Source: an uncultured Neisseria sp. (lineage in GTDB: Bacteria; Pseudomonadota; Gammaproteobacteria; Burkholderiales; Neisseriaceae). Taken from it: a DNA stretch of 5,276 bases. The notes beneath the pieces were generated by a model. The model made no database searches. It worked only from the letters and a program-made list of their open reading frames with translations, and had not been told where the DNA came from. The position numbers and the translations under genes were made by a program. Where the stretch lies: assembly GCA_927911515.1 (NCBI GenBank), contig CAKMQH010000047.1:1-5276 (forward strand), written 5' to 3'. Below, in pieces: positions 3,992 through 5,276 of the stretch; within the stretch, counting starts at the first letter, position 1; each line of letters begins with the position of its first letter.

Positions 3992-5276
3992 ATGAACATC
4001 ACCCAAATCCTCTCCCAAGAACTCTCCGCCACCGCCGCCCAAATCACCGCCGCCGTCGAGCTTTTGGACGACGGCGCGACCGTGCCGTTTATCGCCCGCT
4101 ACCGCAAGGAAGCCACGGGCGGGCTGGACGACACGCAGTTGCGACAGCTTGCCGAGCGACTGCAATACCTGCGCGAGTTGGAAGAGCGCAAAGCCGTTGT
4201 TTTAAAAAGCATTGAAGAGCAAGGCAAACTTTCAGACGACCTCAGGGCGCAAATCGAAGCCGCCGACAACAAAACCGCGCTGGAAGACCTGTATCTGCCC
4301 TACAAGCCCAAACGCCGCACCAAGGCGCAAATCGCGCGCGAACACGGGTTGCAGCCGCTTGCGGACGCGCTGCTTGCCGAGCAGCCGCAGGACGTGGAAG
4401 CCGCCGCGCAAGGCTACCTGAACGAAAACGTCCCCGACGCCAAAGCCGCGCTGGACGGCGCGCGCGCGATTCTGATGGAGCAGTTTGCCGAAGACGCGGA
4501 ACTCATCGGCACGCTGCGCGACAAGCTGTGGAACGAAGCCGAAATCCACGCACAAGTCGTTGAAGGCAAAGAAACCGAAGGCGAAAAATTCAGCGATTAT
4601 TTCGACCACCGCGAACCCGTCCGCGCCATGCCCAGCCACCGCGCGCTGGCGGTTTTGCGCGGCCGTAACGAAGGCGTATTGAACATCGCGCTCAAATATC
4701 AGCCCGACGACACGCCGATTACGCAGCAAAGCGAATACGAGCAAATCATCGCCCGCCGTTTCAAGGTTTCAGACGGCCACAAATGGCTGCGCGACACCGT
4801 GCGCCTGACTTGGCGCGCGAAAATCTTTTTATCGCTGGAACTCGAAGCCTTAGGCCGTCTGAAAGAAGCCGCCGATACCGACGCGATTACCGTGTTTGCC
4901 CGCAATCTCAAAGACTTGTTGCTCGCCGCGCCCGCAGGACGGCTGACCACGCTGGGTCTCGACCCCGGCTACCGCAACGGCGTGAAATGCGCCGTCGTCA
5001 GCGACACCGGCAAACTTTTAGACACCGCCATCGTTTATCTGCACCAAGAAAACAATATGCTCGCCACCCTCTCGCGCCTGATTAAAGCGCACGGCGTGAA
5101 ACTCATCGCCATCGGCAACGGCACCGCCAGCCGCGAAACCGACAAAATCGCGGGCGAATTGGTGCGCGGTTTGCCCGAAGCAGGCTTGCACAAAATCGTC
5201 GTTTCCGAAGCGGGCGCGTCGATTTATTCCGCCTCCGAGCTTGCCGCCCGCGAGTTCCCCGACCTCGATGTCGCCC
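3992..5276 (+). CDS. tex: Transcription accessory protein Tex, 3' part beyond window
   Basis: The frame is open from the ATG at 3992 to the right edge: 428 full codons of a protein that is usually about 750-780 residues. Tex (YhgF in E. coli) is a cytoplasmic nucleic-acid-binding protein linked to transcription and RNA metabolism. It was first described as needed for toxin gene expression in Bordetella. Family blocks seen are the N-terminal helical region with TVPFIARYRKEATGGLDD (about residues 30-47), EDLYLPYKPKRRTKAQIARE (98-117), SDYFDHREPVRAMPSHRALA (203-222), and the start of the YqgF/RNase H-like domain at LGLDPGYRNGVKCAVV (321-336, with D324). The helix-hairpin-helix and S1 RNA-binding domains lie beyond the window. 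GC-rich composition and three internal DUS mark it as resident core DNA. It starts 97 bases after the Abi-like gene and may have its own promoter. Confidence 0.95.
   Translation, partial: MNITQILSQELSATAAQITAAVELLDDGATVPFIARYRKEATGGLDDTQLRQLAERLQYLRELEERKAVVLKSIEEQGKLSDDLRAQIEAADNKTALEDLYLPYKPKRRTKAQIAREHGLQPLADALLAEQPQDVEAAAQGYLNENVPDAKAALDGARAILMEQFAEDAELIGTLRDKLWNEAEIHAQVVEGKETEGEKFSDYFDHREPVRAMPSHRALAVLRGRNEGVLNIALKYQPDDTPITQQSEYEQIIARRFKVSDGHKWLRDTVRLTWRAKIFLSLELEALGRLKEAADTDAITVFARNLKDLLLAAPAGRLTTLGLDPGYRNGVKCAVVSDTGKLLDTAIVYLHQENNMLATLSRLIKAHGVKLIAIGNGTASRETDKIAGELVRGLPEAGLHKIVVSEAGASIYSASELAAREFPDLDVA
4231..4242 (-). repeat. DNA uptake sequence inside tex, exact mucosa dialect
   Basis: The plus strand reads TTCAGACGACCT, an exact reverse complement of AGGTCGTCTGAA. 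In the Tex frame it encodes LSDDL. Confidence 0.9.
4768..4779 (-). repeat. DNA uptake sequence inside tex
   Basis: The plus strand reads TTCAGACGGCCA, the reverse complement of TGGCCGTCTGAA. The core is the common GCCGTCTGAA form; the 12-mer is one base from AGGCCGTCTGAA. Confidence 0.8.
4852..4863 (+). repeat. DNA uptake sequence inside tex, exact AG dialect
   Basis: AGGCCGTCTGAA is an exact AG-type DUS. It lies 73 bases after a similar element of opposite orientation at 4768-4779. That spacing is too wide to be a typical hairpin. Confidence 0.88.

Noticed and set aside
4232..4744. Minus-strand open frame of 170 codons opposite tex
   Set aside because: It is a shadow of the Tex frame in GC-rich DNA. 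Its repetitive phenylalanine/valine-rich sequence is typical of antisense translation.

Overview
The window looks like chromosomal DNA of a commensal Neisseria. The main clue is a dense scatter of neisserial DNA uptake sequences (DUS). The GTCGTCTGAA core of the 'mucosa' dialect occurs five times, twice as the exact 12-mer AGGTCGTCTGAA. The GCCGTCTGAA core of the common dialects occurs four times, once as the exact 12-mer AGGCCGTCTGAA. This mix points to the N. mucosa/sicca/macacae or subflava/flavescens side of the genus rather than to meningococcus or gonococcus. The species is an inference.

Layout, left to right. (1) Minus strand, 1-1189: 5' half of recG (ATP-dependent branch-migration helicase). 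It carries a one-base frameshift in a 5-A run (141-145) and then leaves the window. (2) 1190-1318: divergent intergenic region. A perfect 15-bp inverted DUS pair brackets a TATAAT promoter element. (3) Plus strand, 1319-2023: SMI1/KNR4 (SUKH)-like protein, probably an orphan immunity protein. (4) Plus, 2073-3050: RhuM-family protein. (5) Plus, 3100-3894: strikingly AT-rich gene for an abortive-infection-type protein with an Abi_C-like C-terminus and a HEPN-like Rx6H motif. (6) 3895-3991: short spacer with small hairpins, a direct repeat and an exact match to the Simonsiella-type DUS. (7) Plus, 3992 to the right edge: 5' part of tex (transcription accessory protein), starting with a good ribosome binding site.

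Taken together, two informational housekeeping genes (recG and tex) flank a three-gene accessory block: immunity-like protein, RhuM and Abi-like protein. RhuM and Abi_C proteins are frequent members of defence and restriction-modification islands. The Abi-like gene differs sharply from its neighbours in base composition and lacks internal DUS, which suggests horizontal acquisition. A joint RhuM-Abi function is a hypothesis. Only proximity, shared strand and the 49-base gap support it. No RNA genes, insertion sequences or CRISPR arrays were seen.
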